Shown piece after piece: positions 4,758 through 6,467 of a stretch of DNA of 6,467 bases. The notes below the pieces were generated by a model. It had not been told where the DNA came from and made no database searches. It was given only the letters and a program-made list of their open reading frames with translations. This stretch comes from JBGTNQ01 sp038212375 (GTDB lineage Bacteria; Patescibacteriota; Minisyncoccia; Phycocordibacterales; Zambryskibacteraceae), in contig JBBQUO010000030.1 of the NCBI GenBank assembly GCA_038212375.1, positions 1-6,467 of the forward strand, written 5' to 3'. Each line of letters starts with the position of its first letter. Positions within the stretch are counted from its first letter, which is position 1. The translations under genes and the position numbers were made by a program.

Positions 4758-6467
4758 TTACTTTTTTAACACTCTCTTTAGATACTTTCCAGTATAAGAT
4801 CCTGCAAGGTTAGCAATATATTCTGGGGTACCTGCACCAAGAACTTTTCCTCCACCAGCCCCACCTTCTGGTCCAATATCGATAATGTAGTCTGCGCTTT
4901 TGATAATATCGAGATTGTGTTCGATAACTACTACCGTATTTCCCTTTTCTACCAAACGTGAAAGTATTTCGATCAATTTCTTTACATCACCGTAGTGAAG
5001 TCCAATCGTCGGTTCATCGAGAAGATAGATTGTTTTCTGTACATGAGGACGATACAACTCTGAAGAAATTTTGACACGCTGCGCTTCTCCGCCAGAGAGT
5101 GTTGTTGCAGATTGACCGAGCTGAAGGTATCCAAGCCCTACTTCATTCATCGTCTTTAGTCGGTCGTAAATTGCAGGAATTTCTACAAAGAAATCGAGTG
5201 CTTCTTCTACTGTCATTTTGAGCACGTCATAAATACTTTTTTTCTTATATTTTACTTCGAGAGTCTCTTTCATAAATCGCTTGCCGTTGCAGACATCACA
5301 AGGTACATAGACAGTCGGCAAGAAGTGCATCTCCACTTCTATCATACCGTTTCCCTGACAGGTCTCGCATCGTCCTCCTTTTACGTTGAAAGAAAAACGG
5401 TTCGCTTTCCAACCACGAGCCCTTGCTTCTGAAGTTTCTGCAAAAAGGTCACGAATAAAAGTAAAAGCTCCTGTATAGGTTGCAGGATTTGAACGTGGAG
5501 TTCGACCGATGGGAGACTGATCGATCAAGATTGTACGTCCAAGGTACTCGGTACCAGTAAAGCTTGTTGCATTATAGGTTTCTGCTGTACGGTATCGTCT
5601 ATCGAAACGTGCTTGAAGATTTTTGTACAAAATTTCATACACAAATGAAGATTTTCCGGACCCAGACACACCAGTAATTGCGGTGAGGCGGCCGAGTGGT
5701 ACGTCGACGTTTAGATTTTTTATATTAAATATATTTCCTCCCTTGATTGATATTTTCCCTCGCTCTTCTGTACGACGTTCAACAGGGACTTCGATAACCT
5801 TTTCCCCGCGCAGATACGCAAGAGTGTCTGAATCTGAGTCATTCTTTTTGGCGGTCAAAAGTTTGTCGAGCCATCCACTTACTACAACATTGCCTCCGTG
5901 GACTCCTGCTCCTGGCCCAATGTCAATAATATAATCTGATGCAAATATCGTATCCTCATCATGCTCCACAACAAGAATCGTGTTTCCAAGATCTCGGAGA
6001 TTGAGGAGTGTTTGGATCAGTCGATCATTATCCCTCGAATGCAGTCCAATCGTCGGTTCATCGAGTACGTACAGTGCCCCCACAAGCCCAGAACCGAGCT
6101 GAGACGCAAGTCTGATGCGCTGTGCTTCTCCACCAGAAAGGGTGTGTGCACGGCGATTGAGCGATAGGTATTCGATACCCACGTTTATCATAAATTGAAG
6201 TCTCGATTCAATCTCTTTGAGAATAACTTTTGAAATCCCCTTCTCGCGTGCTGTGAGTTTTATTTTCTTAAAGAACTCATCTGAGTCTTTGATAGACATA
6301 CCCACAATGTCTACAATATTCTTTCCAGCAATAAGTACATGAAGCGCCTCCGGTCGAAGGCGTGCACCTTTACAAACCGGACACACTTCATCACCAAAAA
6401 AGTGTCTGGTTCCAAGACCATTACACTCAGGACAAGCGCCAAATGGTGAGTTGAATGAGAATAAGCG
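4758..6467 (-). CDS. uvrA: Excinuclease ABC subunit A (5' end outside the window)
   Basis: UvrA is the damage-sensing ABC ATPase of nucleotide excision repair. The 569 visible residues run from FSFNSPFGACPEC to the C-terminus; the first Walker A and the UvrB-binding region lie beyond the right edge. Numbered from the edge, the zinc ligands are C12/C15 and C29/C32. Then come LSGGEAQRI and LYVLDEPTIGLH of the first ATPase, the second Walker A GVSGSGKSS, the second zinc finger (GRCETCQGNG with VPCDVCNGKR), LSGGEAQRV, IYLLDEPTIGLH and VIEHNLD. Only 13 residues separate C15 from C29, whereas in E. coli UvrA well over 100 residues, the insertion domain, lie between the equivalent cysteine pairs. 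The rest looks intact. An in-frame GTG at 6386 is an internal valine codon, not the start, because conserved UvrA sequence continues upstream of it. The gene leads a uvrA-uvrC unit. Confidence 0.96.
   Translation of the reverse strand, partial: RLFSFNSPFGACPECNGLGTRHFFGDEVCPVCKGARLRPEALHVLIAGKNIVDIVGMSIKDSDEFFKKIKLTAREKGISKVILKEIESRLQFMINVGIEYLSLNRRAHTLSGGEAQRIRLASQLGSGLVGALYVLDEPTIGLHSRDNDRLIQTLLNLRDLGNTILVVEHDEDTIFASDYIIDIGPGAGVHGGNVVVSGWLDKLLTAKKNDSDSDTLAYLRGEKVIEVPVERRTEERGKISIKGGNIFNIKNLNVDVPLGRLTAITGVSGSGKSSFVYEILYKNLQARFDRRYRTAETYNATSFTGTEYLGRTILIDQSPIGRTPRSNPATYTGAFTFIRDLFAETSEARARGWKANRFSFNVKGGRCETCQGNGMIEVEMHFLPTVYVPCDVCNGKRFMKETLEVKYKKKSIYDVLKMTVEEALDFFVEIPAIYDRLKTMNEVGLGYLQLGQSATTLSGGEAQRVKISSELYRPHVQKTIYLLDEPTIGLHYGDVKKLIEILSRLVEKGNTVVVIEHNLDIIKSADYIIDIGPEGGAGGGKVLGAGTPEYIANLAGSYTGKYLKRVLKK

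Noticed and set aside
5623..5934. Plus-strand open frame opposite uvrA
   Set aside because: It mirrors the UvrA Walker A region in reverse complement and has no independent coding evidence.
6384..6386. GTG as the start codon of a truncated uvrA
   Set aside because: Conserved UvrA sequence, including FSFNSPFG and the first CxxC, continues upstream in the same frame to the window edge.
1..6467. CRISPR arrays, insertion sequences or attachment sites
   Set aside because: No spaced direct repeats, transposase or integrase sequences, or terminal inverted repeats were seen.

Overview
This window reads as chromosomal DNA from an ultra-small bacterium of the Candidate Phyla Radiation (Patescibacteria), most likely a Parcubacteria/Paceibacteria lineage. 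That placement is an inference. It rests on a stand-alone SWIB-domain protein, a UvrC that stops before the usual C-terminal HhH pair, a UvrA with a shortened zinc-finger region, mostly weak Shine-Dalgarno signals and very tight gene packing. No ribosomal RNA or other taxonomic marker is present to confirm it.

Left part (1-1302), mainly plus strand. A minus-strand gene leaves through the left edge, with only 18 codons visible. Divergent from it is a membrane-anchored DUF305 protein with a methionine-rich linker, preceded by an extended -10 promoter. Next come a SWIB/MDM2-domain protein closed by a strong hairpin terminator (about 888-919), and a small cysteine-rich protein that I recognise only loosely. 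The last starts at a GTG with a well-placed GGAG and carries a perfect 26-bp palindrome near its 3' end. A strong GC hairpin at about 1308-1338 separates the plus-strand genes from the convergent minus-strand block.

Right part (1384-6467), all minus strand. In transcription order it holds uvrA (5' end outside the window), uvrC, a D-Ala-D-Ala ligase-like ATP-grasp gene, and a membrane protein fusing a bacterial PH-like domain to a Schlafen-type AlbA_2 domain. uvrA and uvrC are 26 nt apart and form a nucleotide excision repair unit. A weak hairpin plus T-run after uvrC, followed by a TATAAT promoter directly before the ligase ATG, suggests a second unit with a leaderless ligase mRNA. The ligase and the PH-AlbA_2 gene overlap by ATGA and are probably translationally coupled.

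The most interesting points are: (i) the apparent lack of the DNA-binding insertion domain in UvrA, paired with an HhH-less UvrC, which suggests a pared-down excision repair machine; (ii) a Ddl-like enzyme lacking two residues normally conserved in D-Ala-D-Ala ligases; and (iii) the membrane-tethered Schlafen-like domain coupled to that ligase. No mobile element, CRISPR array, tRNA or rRNA was seen.
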